This document shows, in pieces, positions 1-9,644 of a stretch of DNA of 64,000 bases (position 1 is the first letter of the stretch; every line of letters begins with the position of its first letter). The stretch is from Allochromatium vinosum DSM 180 (GTDB lineage Bacteria; Pseudomonadota; Gammaproteobacteria; Chromatiales; Chromatiaceae): contig NC_013851.1 of the NCBI RefSeq assembly GCF_000025485.1, positions 1,093,154-1,157,153 on the forward strand. The letters are read 5' to 3'. Position numbers and translations under genes: made by a program. The notes beneath the pieces were generated by a model, which did no database searches, was not told where the DNA came from, and saw only the letters and a list, made by a program, of their open reading frames with translations.

Positions 1-865
1 CAAGATCGAGCATTTCTGCCCGCACGCCCAGATCATCCACATCGACGTCGATCCGTCCTCGATCTCCAAGAACGTCAAGGTCGACGTGCCGATCGTCGGT
101 CAGGTGGCGAGCGTGCTCGCGGACATGCTCAGGCTCTACCGCGAGCAGCAGCCCAAGTCGCCCGTCAACGCGCTCGGCGACTGGTGGGCCAAGATCGGCG
201 AATGGCGCGCGCTCGATTGCCTCAAATATCCGACCAGCGCCGAGGCCATCAAGCCGCAGTTCGCGGTCGAGACGCTCTACAAGGTCACGAACGGCGAGCT
301 GTATCTGGCTTCCGACGTCGGCCAGCACCAGATGTTCGCCGCCCAGTTCTATCCGTTCGACAAGCCGCGGCGCTGGATCAACTCGGGCGGACTCGGCACC
401 ATGGGCTATGGTCTGCCGGCGGCGATCGGCGCCCAACTGGCCCATCCCGAGGCGCAGGTGGCCTGTATCTCGGGCGATGCCAGTATCCTGATGTGCATCC
501 AGGAGCTGGCGACCTGCCAGCAATACCGGCTGCCGATCAAGGTGGTGCTGCTCAACAACGGCTACATGGGCATGGTGCGCCAGTGGCAGGAGCTGTTCTA
601 CGAGAGCCGCTACTCGCATTCCTATGTCGACGCGCTGCCCGATTTCGTCAAGCTCGCCGAGAGCTTCGGCCATGTCGGGATGCGGGTCGAACGGCCCGAG
701 CACCTGGAAGACGCCATGCGCGAAGCCTTCGCCATGCGTGACCGCTTCGTCTTCCTCGACGTGATCGTCGACCCGACCGAGAACGTCTATCCCATGATCG
801 CCGCCGGCAAGGGGCATCACGAGATGCAGCTCTCGCCGAGCCACTCCGACCGCGAACTGGCCTGA
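1..865 (+). CDS. ilvI: Acetolactate synthase large subunit, C-terminal part (5' end outside window)
   Basis: Makes acetolactate or acetohydroxybutyrate from pyruvate in valine, leucine and isoleucine synthesis. The frame is open from base 2 without a start, so the gene begins upstream; about 287 codons are visible. They cover the end of the central domain (HIDVDPSSISKN) and the C-terminal ThDP-binding domain, with the metal and diphosphate motif GDAS followed by NNGY about 27 residues later. A GTG at 86 is internal, because homology continues upstream of it. The small subunit follows 17 bases after the stop and ilvC follows that, so this is an ilvI-ilvH-ilvC operon. The ilvI versus ilvB naming is a convention, not something the sequence decides. 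Confidence 0.95.
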   Translation, partial: KIEHFCPHAQIIHIDVDPSSISKNVKVDVPIVGQVASVLADMLRLYREQQPKSPVNALGDWWAKIGEWRALDCLKYPTSAEAIKPQFAVETLYKVTNGELYLASDVGQHQMFAAQFYPFDKPRRWINSGGLGTMGYGLPAAIGAQLAHPEAQVACISGDASILMCIQELATCQQYRLPIKVVLLNNGYMGMVRQWQELFYESRYSHSYVDALPDFVKLAESFGHVGMRVERPEHLEDAMREAFAMRDRFVFLDVIVDPTENVYPMIAAGKGHHEMQLSPSHSDRELA

Positions 866-882
866 TTTGTAGGAACCCGGAT

Positions 883-2452
<1,570 letters not shown>

Positions 2453-2473
2453 TCCCGATCCTTCGGGTCGTTT

Positions 2474-2502
2474 CCGGCTCCCGCGCACGGTCGCGGGGCC
2501 GG
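2474..2502 (+). terminator. GC-rich hairpin after ilvC
   Basis: CCGGCTCCCGCG can pair with CGCGGGGCCGG apart from one unpaired base. It sits between the ilvC stop and the ybgC start, on the border of two functional clusters. No T-run follows, so it may slow or attenuate transcription rather than terminate it. Confidence 0.3.
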
Positions 2503-2534
2503 AGTCCGGATTCGTGTCGCAAGGAACGTCCAGC

Positions 2535-2957
2535 ATGTCGACACAGACTCATGGCGCTTCAGCCGGTTTCGACTGGCCGGTGCGCGTCTATTACGAAGAC
2601 ACGGATGCCGCTGGCATCGTCTTCTATGCCAACTATCTGCGCTTCATGGAGCGTGGCCGCACCGAATGGCTGCGCGCGCTCGGCTTCGAGCAGGACCGGC
2701 TGCGCGCGGAACAGGGCGTCGTCTTCGCGGTCACAGCGGTCGATCTCAAATATCTGACCCCGGCGCGTTTCAATGATCTGCTGACGGTGCGCTCCAGTCT
2801 CAGCCACAAGGGCGGCGCCAGTCTGGCCTTCGAGCAGGACATCCTGCGCCTCGCCGATCAGGCCGTCTGCTGTCGCGGGTCGGTCAAGGTAGTGTGCCTC
2901 GATGCGGCGACCATGCGTCCGCGCCGTCTGCCGGATCGGCTGGCAGCGGCGATCTGA
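2535..2957 (+). CDS. ybgC: Tol-Pal-associated acyl-CoA thioesterase YbgC
   Basis: Hotdog-fold thioesterase that hydrolyses acyl-CoA and is regularly the first gene of tol-pal clusters. The sequence shows VRVYYEDTDAAGIVFYANYL, with the catalytic Asp of the YbgC/4-hydroxybenzoyl-CoA thioesterase family (DTDAAG), followed by RGRTEWLR. The ATG at 2535 is chosen because AAGGA precedes it by nine bases. An in-frame GTG at 2514 would add seven residues but lacks a good ribosome site. tolQ starts 13 bases after the stop. Confidence 0.93.
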   Translation: MSTQTHGASAGFDWPVRVYYEDTDAAGIVFYANYLRFMERGRTEWLRALGFEQDRLRAEQGVVFAVTAVDLKYLTPARFNDLLTVRSSLSHKGGASLAFEQDILRLADQAVCCRGSVKVVCLDAATMRPRRLPDRLAAAI

Positions 2958-2970
2958 GTAAAAAAATCCC

Positions 2971-3645
2971 ATGACATCCGATCTGTCCCTCTTCGCTCTG
3001 ATCCTCGATGCCAGCCTGGTGGTGCAACTGGTGCTGCTGGTGCTGGTGGTCGCCTCGGTCATCTCCTGGACCATGATTCTGGACCGCACCCGTGTCCTCG
3101 GGCGTGCGCGCAAGCTGGCCGATCGCTTCGAGGAGCGCTTCTGGTCCGGCGGCGATCTGGGGGCGCTCTACAAGGAGCTGAGTCAGGACGAGAAGGGCGG
3201 TCAGGGGCTGGCGGTGATCTTTCGCGCCGGCTTCAAGGAGTTCGTGCGGCTGCGCAAGGTCGAGGACACCGACATGCCGTCCGTGCTGCAAGGGGCCGAG
3301 CGCTCGATGCGTGTGGCCCTGAGCCGCGAGATGGATCGTCTCGAAACCAATCTGGCCTTCCTGGCCACCGTCGGCTCGACCAGTCCCTATATCGGGCTGT
3401 TCGGCACCGTCTGGGGCATCATGCAGTCCTTCCATGCGCTCGGTAACGTCGAGCAGGCGACCCTGGCCCTGGTCGCGCCCGGTATCTCGGAGGCGCTGGT
3501 CGCCACCGCCATCGGACTCTTCGCCGCCATTCCGGCCGTCATCGCCTACAACCGCTACTCCAATCAGGTCGAGCGGCTCAACAACCGCTACGAAGAGTTC
3601 ATCGAGGAATTCGCGACCCTGCTCCAGCGCCAGGGGCGCGGCTGA
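2971..3645 (+). CDS. tolQ: Tol-Pal system inner-membrane protein TolQ
   Basis: Inner-membrane proton-channel subunit that, with TolR, energises TolA for outer-membrane constriction at division. The 224 residues have the ExbB/TolQ layout: an N-terminal membrane helix (VVQLVLLVLVVASVISW), a large cytoplasmic loop, and two C-terminal helices with TVGSTSPYIGLFGTVWGIM and ALVATAIGLFAAIPAVIAYN. It lies between ybgC and tolR on the same strand. Confidence 0.97.
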   Translation: MTSDLSLFALILDASLVVQLVLLVLVVASVISWTMILDRTRVLGRARKLADRFEERFWSGGDLGALYKELSQDEKGGQGLAVIFRAGFKEFVRLRKVEDTDMPSVLQGAERSMRVALSREMDRLETNLAFLATVGSTSPYIGLFGTVWGIMQSFHALGNVEQATLALVAPGISEALVATAIGLFAAIPAVIAYNRYSNQVERLNNRYEEFIEEFATLLQRQGRG

Positions 3646-3667
3646 GCGGGGCAGGGGGCTTCGACAC

Positions 3668-4111
3668 ATGGTCAAGCACAGCCGCCGCCGCACCCGCCGT
3701 CGTCTCATGGCCGAGATCAACGTCGTGCCCTACATCGACGTGATGCTGGTACTGCTGGTCATCTTCATGGTGACGGCGCCGCTCATCACCAGCGGGGTCA
3801 AGATCAGTCTGCCCCAGGTCAAGACCGGCGCCATCACCGGGCCGGCCACCGAGTCGGTCGTCATCACGGTCGATCAGTTCGGGGACTATTACATCGACAT
3901 CGGTGCCGAGAAGAATCAGCCGGCGAGCGACCAGATCCTCTATGACCGGCTGCGGGTGGTGCTCGAATACCAACCTGATACGCCGATCCTGGTGCGCGGC
4001 GACAACAGCGTCGACTATGGCCGCGTGGTGCGTGCCATGGCCATCGCCCAGAAGGCGGGCGCGCCCGAGGTCGGACTGATCACCGTGCCGCCGGAGCGCC
4101 GCGAGCCCTGA
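3668..4111 (+). CDS. tolR: Tol-Pal system protein TolR
   Basis: ExbD/TolR-family subunit of the TolQR motor. The 147 residues begin with a basic cytoplasmic stretch ([20 protein letters not shown]). A single membrane helix follows, with the essential Asp in [13 protein letters not shown], and then a periplasmic domain. The frame is open further upstream inside tolQ, but ATG 3668 gives the family length and N-terminus. tolA starts two bases after the stop. Confidence 0.96.
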   Translation: MVKHSRRRTRRRLMAEINVVPYIDVMLVLLVIFMVTAPLITSGVKISLPQVKTGAITGPATESVVITVDQFGDYYIDIGAEKNQPASDQILYDRLRVVLEYQPDTPILVRGDNSVDYGRVVRAMAIAQKAGAPEVGLITVPPERREP

Positions 4112-4113
4112 CC

Positions 4114-5487
4114 ATGTGGGAGATCCTGCGCGTCAATCCGCGCGCCTTCTACTGGTCGCTTGGACTGCATCTGTTCTTTGCGCTGCTGTTCTTCGTCGGG
4201 ATCGATGTCCTGAAACCCGCGCCGGACATTGGCTCCAAGGCGCGCGTGGTGCAGGCGAATCTGGTCTCGGATCGGGCGCTGGAGGCGCTGGTATCGGACC
4301 TGGAGACTGGAGCGGCCGGATCTGCGGAGGGTGTCGCGCCAGAAGCGGATGACGGGGCCGGAGTGCCGGTTCCGGATCTGCCCGAACCCGAGCGGCCCAC
4401 GTCAGACTCCACCAGGACGGAACGCCCCGCCCAACCTGAGCTGCCCGAGCCGCAACCACCCGAACCCGATCCGGCCGAGCTGGAGGCCCGGCGTCTCGCC
4501 GCCGAGGAAGAAGCCCGTCGCGCGGCTGAACTGGCCGCCCAGCGCGAGGCACAGGAGGCCGCTCGACGCGAGGCCGAGGAAGCGGCCCGGCGCGAAGCTC
4601 TGGAACTCGAAGCCCAGCGTCAGGCTGAACTGGAGGCCCAACGTCTCGCCGCTGAGGAAGCGGCCCGGCGTGAAGCTCTGGAGCTCGAAGCCCAGCGGCA
4701 GGCCGAACTGGAAGCCGAGCGTCTTGCCGCCGAGCAGGCCGCCCAGGCACGCCGCCGCGCCGAGCAGGAGGCCGAACGCCGCCGACTTGCGGAAGCCGAG
4801 GCCCGCGCGCGCGCCGAGGACGAAGCGCGTCGTCAGGCCGAACTCGAACGCCAACGGGCAGAAGAGGAACGCCTGGCCCGAGAGGCGCGTGAGCGTGCCG
4901 AGCAGGAGGCGCGGCGCATGGAGGCCGAGCGCGAACGTCTGCGTCAGGAAGCCGAGCGGCTGGCCGCCGAGGAAGCGGCGCGGCTGGAAGCGGAACTGGA
5001 ACGCGAACGTCGACAGCAGCTCGCCGAGGAGGCGGAGCGACTGGCCCAAGAGGAAGAGCGCCGTCTGGCCGAGGAGATCGAGCAGCAGCGCCGCGAGCAG
5101 TTGGCGCGTGAGCAAGCCGCCGAGGACGCGCAGCGTGCCGCTGTGGCTGAAGCTCAGCGCGCGCGTGAAGAGGATCTGGCCTCGCGGCTAGCCTTCGAGC
5201 AGATCGCACGCGAGGCCGATCGCTATGTGCCGGTCATCCGCGATCGCGTGCGTCAATTCTGGGTGCGCCCGCCGTCGGCCGGACTGGATCTGGTCGCCGT
5301 GGTCTCGGTGCGTCTGATCCCCGGCGGCGAGGTGGTGCCCAACAGCGTGCGCGTCGTGCGCAGCAGCGGTCACACGGCCTTCGATCAATCCGTGGTTGCT
5401 GCCGTGTACAATGCCTCACCACTGCCCGTACCCTCGGGTCCGCCGTTCGAGCGTTTCCGCGAGTTCGACTTCACCTTTTCCCCTTGA
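4114..5487 (+). CDS. tolA: Tol-Pal system protein TolA, with a long repetitive coiled-coil
   Basis: Inner-membrane protein that spans the periplasm and links TolQR to TolB-Pal. Of 457 residues, about 14-40 form the membrane anchor ([19 protein letters not shown]) and about 60-130 are a Pro/Glu-rich stretch. Roughly 125-365 is an almost uninterrupted Ala/Glu/Arg coiled-coil built from [18 protein letters not shown] units. The C-terminus is a TonB/TolA domain ([29 protein letters not shown]). Two adjacent 78-bp units at 4579-4734 encode nearly the same 26 residues, showing how the helix lengthened. Residue composition is extreme, so homology over the coil is uninformative; identity rests on the two ends and the neighbours. 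Confidence 0.96.
   Translation: MWEILRVNPRAFYWSLGLHLFFALLFFVGIDVLKPAPDIGSKARVVQANLVSDRALEALVSDLETGAAGSAEGVAPEADDGAGVPVPDLPEPERPTSDSTRTERPAQPELPEPQPPEPDPAELEARRLAAEEEARRAAELAAQREAQEAARREAEEAARREALELEAQRQAELEAQRLAAEEAARREALELEAQRQAELEAERLAAEQAAQARRRAEQEAERRRLAEAEARARAEDEARRQAELERQRAEEERLAREARERAEQEARRMEAERERLRQEAERLAAEEAARLEAELERERRQQLAEEAERLAQEEERRLAEEIEQQRREQLAREQAAEDAQRAAVAEAQRAREEDLASRLAFEQIAREADRYVPVIRDRVRQFWVRPPSAGLDLVAVVSVRLIPGGEVVPNSVRVVRSSGHTAFDQSVVAAVYNASPLPVPSGPPFERFREFDFTFSP
4579..4734 (+). repeat. Tandem 78-bp repeat inside tolA
   Basis: Unit one is 4579-4656 and unit two 4657-4734. Both encode [15 protein letters not shown] followed by AELEA(Q/E)RLAAE, and they differ mainly at third codon positions. 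The duplication is in frame and extends the coiled-coil by 26 residues. Confidence 0.85.
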
Positions 5488-5505
5488 GCTGAGGGATCAC
5501 GCCAC

Positions 5506-6816
5506 ATGACTCGATACTCCTGCCTACCGCGTTCGTTGTTCGTCGTCGTCCTGATCCTCGTCGGCCTGGGACAGGCGTTGGCCGCCCCCCGACTCAACAT
5601 CGAGATCACCGGCGGCATCGAGTCGGCCCAACCCATCGCCATCGTCCCCTTCGGCACCTCTGAGGGACTGATCCCGCCGGTCGACATGGCTGCCATCATC
5701 GGCGCCGATCTCGCCCGCACCGGGCGCTTCAAGCCGATGCCGACTCGCGACATGCTCGACATGCCGGCCACGCGCGAGGAGGTCGACTTCCGCGACTGGA
5801 GCCTGCTCGGCATGAACAACCTGGTCATCGGCCGGGTCGAGCCGGACCCCACCGGCTACCGGATCAGCTTCAGCCTGTTCGACGTCTTTCGCGGCACCGA
5901 ACTGGCCAGTTCCAGCCTGGTCAGCACCCAGTCCGGGATGCGCCAGACCGCGCACCGCATCGCCGACGAGATCCACGAAAAACTCACCGGCCAGCCGGGC
6001 GTGGCCGCGACCCGCATCGCCTATATCACCTCCACCGGCAGCGGCGCGGACCTGACCGTGACCCTGCGCGTGGCCGATGCCGACGGCTACAATCCGCAGA
6101 CCATCGTCTCCTCGGCCGAACCCCTGATGTCGCCCGCTTGGTCGCCGGACGGCCAGCGGCTCGCCTATGTCTCGTTCGAGAACAAGCGTGCGGCCATCTA
6201 TATCCAGGAACTCAGCTCGGGCCGACGCGAGCTGGTCGCCAGTCATCCGGGCATCAACGGCTCACCGGCCTTCTCGCCCGACGGCTCGCGCCTGGCGATG
6301 ACGCTCTCCAAGGACGGCAATCCCGACATCTACAGTCTCAACCTGCTCAGTCGCGAGCTCACCCGGCTCACCGATCACTACGCGATCGACACCGAACCGT
6401 CCTGGTCGCCCGACGGACAGTCGATCATCTTCACCTCGGACCGGGGCGGCAGTCCGCAGATCTATCGCATGGCGGCCACGGGTGGTCCCGCCGAGCGCAT
6501 CAGCGTCGAGGGCGACTACAATGGACGGGCGTCCTACGCCCCGGACGGGCGCTCGATCGTCATGGTCACGCGCGTCAACGGTGCCTTTCGCATCGGCCAG
6601 CTCGATCTGGCGCGCGGCGTGACGCGCCTGCTCAGCCGCGGCGATCTGGACGAATCGCCGAGTTTCGCGCCCAACGGCGCCATGGTCATCTACGCCACCA
6701 TCCACGGCCATCGCGGCGTGCTGGCGACCGCCTCGGTCGAGGGCGGCGGCAGTCAGCGTCTCACGCAGGACTCGGGGCAGGTGCGCGAACCGGCCTGGTC
6801 GCCGCTGAAGCGTTGA
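5506..6816 (+). CDS. tolB: Tol-Pal system periplasmic beta-propeller TolB
   Basis: Periplasmic partner of Pal and TolA. The 436 residues start with a signal peptide (hydrophobic core LFVVVLILVGLGQALA, likely cut at ALA-AP). An N-terminal domain (PIAIVPFGTSEG) comes next, then a propeller with repeated blade motifs such as PAWSPDGQRLAYVS, PAFSPDGSRLAM, PSWSPDGQSIIFTSDRGG and PAWSPL at the end. It follows tolA by 18 bases and precedes pal. Confidence 0.97.
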   Translation: MTRYSCLPRSLFVVVLILVGLGQALAAPRLNIEITGGIESAQPIAIVPFGTSEGLIPPVDMAAIIGADLARTGRFKPMPTRDMLDMPATREEVDFRDWSLLGMNNLVIGRVEPDPTGYRISFSLFDVFRGTELASSSLVSTQSGMRQTAHRIADEIHEKLTGQPGVAATRIAYITSTGSGADLTVTLRVADADGYNPQTIVSSAEPLMSPAWSPDGQRLAYVSFENKRAAIYIQELSSGRRELVASHPGINGSPAFSPDGSRLAMTLSKDGNPDIYSLNLLSRELTRLTDHYAIDTEPSWSPDGQSIIFTSDRGGSPQIYRMAATGGPAERISVEGDYNGRASYAPDGRSIVMVTRVNGAFRIGQLDLARGVTRLLSRGDLDESPSFAPNGAMVIYATIHGHRGVLATASVEGGGSQRLTQDSGQVREPAWSPLKR

Positions 6817-6887
6817 GACCCGCCTGTTGCAGCGCGGCAGGTGCTTTCGACAAGATAGGCCATCCATTCATCGGGAGATTCCAGAAG

Positions 6888-7421
6888 ATGATCGAACCAC
6901 GCTCCAGGCGCTTGGCGGCGCTGCTCCTGACTGTGATGCTGGGTGGCACCGGACTCGCCGGTTGTGCCTCCAAGCCCGCGCCGAGCGATACGGCGTCCAG
7001 GCCGGCACCGATTCAGGGACGCCCGGCGACCACGGCTCCCATGGAGTCCACTCGCCCGACCTATGCCGGTCCCTGGGAAGACCCGTCCAGTCCGCTCTAT
7101 CAGCGCACTATCTATTTCGATTACGACACCGCCGAGATCAAGCCGCAATACCTCGACGTGATCCGCACCCATGCGCGCTATCTCGGCAGTCAGCCCGGCA
7201 CGCGCGTCACCCTGGAAGGACACACCGATGAACGCGGCACGCGCGAGTACAATCTGGCGCTCAGCGACCAGCGCGCCGATTCGGTGCGCCGCTTCATGCT
7301 CGCCGAGGGCGTGCCCGCCAATCAAATGACGATCCTGAGTTACGGCGAGGAGCGTCCGGCCGATCCGGGGCACAGTGAACAGTCCTGGCGCCTGAACCGT
7401 CGCGTGATCATCCAATACTGA
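6888..7421 (+). CDS. pal: Peptidoglycan-associated lipoprotein Pal
   Basis: Outer-membrane lipoprotein that binds peptidoglycan and TolB. The 177 residues have a signal sequence ending in the lipobox LAGC, a short Pro/Ala-rich linker, and an OmpA-like peptidoglycan-binding domain (TIYFDYDTAEIKPQYLDVI; LEGHTDERGTREYNLALS). The ATG at 6888 is chosen because it is the start that supplies the lipoprotein signal; the frame runs open upstream through tolB without meaning. cpoB follows ten bases after the stop. Confidence 0.97.
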   Translation: MIEPRSRRLAALLLTVMLGGTGLAGCASKPAPSDTASRPAPIQGRPATTAPMESTRPTYAGPWEDPSSPLYQRTIYFDYDTAEIKPQYLDVIRTHARYLGSQPGTRVTLEGHTDERGTREYNLALSDQRADSVRRFMLAEGVPANQMTILSYGEERPADPGHSEQSWRLNRRVIIQY

Positions 7422-7431
7422 GGTGAGAACC

Positions 7432-8301
7432 ATGCCGCCGTCCGTTCGATTCCTGTCACTCCCGATCGTGCTGGTTCTGGGTGGACTGACCGCGCCCAGT
7501 CTCTGGGCCGCCGATCCCGCACTCGAAGGGCGCATCGGGCGTCTCGAACGCATCCTGGAGAACCAGAGCGGTTCGGAGCTGCTGCTCCAGATGCAGCGTC
7601 TGCAGAGCGAGGTGCAGGAACTGCGCGGCCTGGTCGAGCAGCAGCGGTTCGACATCGAACGCCTCCAGCGCCAGCAGCGCGATCAGTTCCTCGATCTCGA
7701 TGCGCGGCTCGCCGGTACCGGACGCGCCTCCGGTTCGGGAGGCGGCGAGACCGCCGCACCATCACTCCAGCCTGGCCTCGTGGACGCGAGCGGCACCGGG
7801 CTGGACGCGCTGCCCGGCGCGACCCCATCCGCCAATCCCGTAACGCCCCCTGTCCCCGCGAGTCCGGGGTCGGTCGGGATTCCATCCCTGCCCGCGCCCG
7901 AGACCCACGGGGCCAGCGAGCGCGATCTCTACAGCCAGGGCTTCGAGCATCTCAAGGAACGCCAATACCAGGAGGCCAAGACCGCCTTCAACGATCTGCT
8001 GCGCCGCTATCCTCAGGGCGAATATGCCGACAACGCCCGCTACTGGCTCGGCGAGACCTACTATGTCCTGCGCGAGTATCCGGCCGCCCTGGCCGAATAC
8101 GACCGGCTGGTCGAACTCAATCCGGCCAGTGCCAAGGTGCCGGGCGCGCTACTCAAGATCGGCTTCATCCAGTATGAACAAAACGCCATCGAACAGGCCC
8201 GAGCGACCCTGGAGCGCGTGATCCGCGAGTATCCGAACAGCACCGAGGCCAGACTTGCCCGCGACCGTCTGGAGCGGGGCGTGCGCGAGGCAAGACCCTG
8301 A
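7432..8301 (+). CDS. cpoB: Cell division coordinator CpoB (YbgF)
   Basis: Periplasmic TPR protein that coordinates peptidoglycan synthesis with Tol-driven constriction. It has a signal peptide (FLSLPIVLVLGGLTAPSLWA) and an N-terminal coiled-coil that trimerises in this family (RIGRLERILENQSGSELLLQ). A Pro/Ser linker with disordered composition is followed by tandem TPR repeats (DLYSQGFEHLKERQYQEA; YPQGEYADNARYWLGETYY). ATG 7432 is preferred over the GTG at 7423, which itself forms part of the GAGGTGAG ribosome site. Confidence 0.94.
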   Translation: MPPSVRFLSLPIVLVLGGLTAPSLWAADPALEGRIGRLERILENQSGSELLLQMQRLQSEVQELRGLVEQQRFDIERLQRQQRDQFLDLDARLAGTGRASGSGGGETAAPSLQPGLVDASGTGLDALPGATPSANPVTPPVPASPGSVGIPSLPAPETHGASERDLYSQGFEHLKERQYQEAKTAFNDLLRRYPQGEYADNARYWLGETYYVLREYPAALAEYDRLVELNPASAKVPGALLKIGFIQYEQNAIEQARATLERVIREYPNSTEARLARDRLERGVREARP

Positions 8302-8339
8302 GTACCGACCCACGGCACTGGTCGCACGAAGATTCGGAT

Positions 8340-9596
8340 ATGGCCGATACTCAGGCGCGATTCATCGATGTCGACGAGCTGCGCGTCGGCCTGTACATCT
8401 ATCTGGATCTCGGCTGGATGGGCCATCCATTCGCGCTCAACAACTTCAAGATCGACTCCGAAAGCCAGATCGAGACCATTCGCGGCCTCGGTCTGAGGCG
8501 GCTGCGCTGGTCGCCCGAACTCAGTGATCCGCCCACGCCGGCCAACCCCGAGACGCCGGTCGCAACACCGGCCGTGCCACTTTCGCCGGCCGAGCAGCAG
8601 CGTCGGCTCCTGCTGGACCAGCAGGCCAGTCTGGCTCGCTGCGAGCGCGAATTCGCCGATGCCACGCGCGCCTTTCGCGAGATCCTCAAGCTCGCGCCCG
8701 CCCAACCGGAGCTGGCACGCGAGCGGGCGAGGGCCATGGCCGAGGGGCTGGTGCGGGGACTGCTCGATCAGGGCGAGTCCTGCATTCGTCTGCTGTCGGA
8801 ACAGGCCGGCGAGCAGACCTCACTGCATGCGATCAATGTCTCCGTCATCGCGCTGCTGCTCGGGCAGCGTCTCGGTCTGGACGCCGCCGCGCTCGACCAG
8901 CTCGCGCTCGGTGCCCTGCTGCACGACATCGGCAAGGTCGCGTTGCCCGAGCGTCTGCGCTGGCGCGACGCCGTGGTCAGCGCCGCCGAACGCAAACTGT
9001 TCCAGCGCCATGTCGAGCATGGCGTCGCGCTGGCCGCGCGCATGGGACTCGATCCAGAGATCAGCGTTATCATCGCCCAGCATCACGAATACGCCGACGG
9101 AAGCGGCTTTCCGCGGCACCTGCGCGGCGAGGAGCTGACCTATCTGTCGCGCATCGTGACCCTGGTCAATCATTACGACATCCTGTGCAATCCGTCCAAC
9201 CCGGTGGCCGCCATCACGCCGCACCAGGCGCTGTCGCTGATGTTCGCTCAGTCGCGCGACAAGTTCGACGCGGACATTCTGGCCGTCTTCATCCGCATGA
9301 TGGGCGTCTATCCGCCCGGTTCCGTGGTGGTGCTCAGCGATGGGCGTCATGCGCTGGTGGTCTCGGTGAACGCCGCCCGTCCACTCAAACCGCGTGTGAT
9401 CGTCCATGATTCCAGGGTCGCGCGTGACGAGGCTCTGGTGATCGATCTGGACAAAGAGCCCGAGCTGGGTATCCGCCAGAGTCTCAAACCGCTGCAACTT
9501 CCACGCGCGGTCTTCGATTATCTCTTGCCACGTCAACGGATCTGCTATTTTTTCGAACGTGCGCGCGAATCCATGGATCGCACACAGGTGCCATGA
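8340..9596 (+). CDS. HD-GYP cyclic-di-GMP phosphodiesterase with DUF3391 N-terminus
   Basis: Probable hydrolase of cyclic-di-GMP. The 418 residues begin with the DUF3391 domain typical of this subgroup (DELRVGLYIYLDLGWMGHPF). A Pro-rich and helical linker follows, then an HD-GYP domain. Metal ligands are visible: HDIGK at about 195-199, the downstream H-V-E-H segment, and HHEYADGSGFP, whose last part is the GYP loop in a GFP variant. There are no transmembrane helices, so it is cytosolic. It lies between the Tol-Pal cluster and a GGDEF-EAL gene. Activity is expected from the conserved ligands but is not shown. Confidence 0.88.
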   Translation: MADTQARFIDVDELRVGLYIYLDLGWMGHPFALNNFKIDSESQIETIRGLGLRRLRWSPELSDPPTPANPETPVATPAVPLSPAEQQRRLLLDQQASLARCEREFADATRAFREILKLAPAQPELARERARAMAEGLVRGLLDQGESCIRLLSEQAGEQTSLHAINVSVIALLLGQRLGLDAAALDQLALGALLHDIGKVALPERLRWRDAVVSAAERKLFQRHVEHGVALAARMGLDPEISVIIAQHHEYADGSGFPRHLRGEELTYLSRIVTLVNHYDILCNPSNPVAAITPHQALSLMFAQSRDKFDADILAVFIRMMGVYPPGSVVVLSDGRHALVVSVNAARPLKPRVIVHDSRVARDEALVIDLDKEPELGIRQSLKPLQLPRAVFDYLLPRQRICYFFERARESMDRTQVP

Positions 9597-9644
9597 GCCA
9601 GCACGCCTCTCAGATCCACAGGCGAGGACGCCGAGGGTGACGAC

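Noticed and set aside
4133..5209. Long Pro/Arg-rich minus-strand frame opposite tolA
   Set aside because: It is the complement of the repetitive Ala/Glu/Arg coiled-coil, with low-complexity composition only.
6138..6887. Extension of the pal frame upstream through tolB
   Set aside because: The lipoprotein signal starts at 6888, and the upstream part overlaps tolB in another frame.
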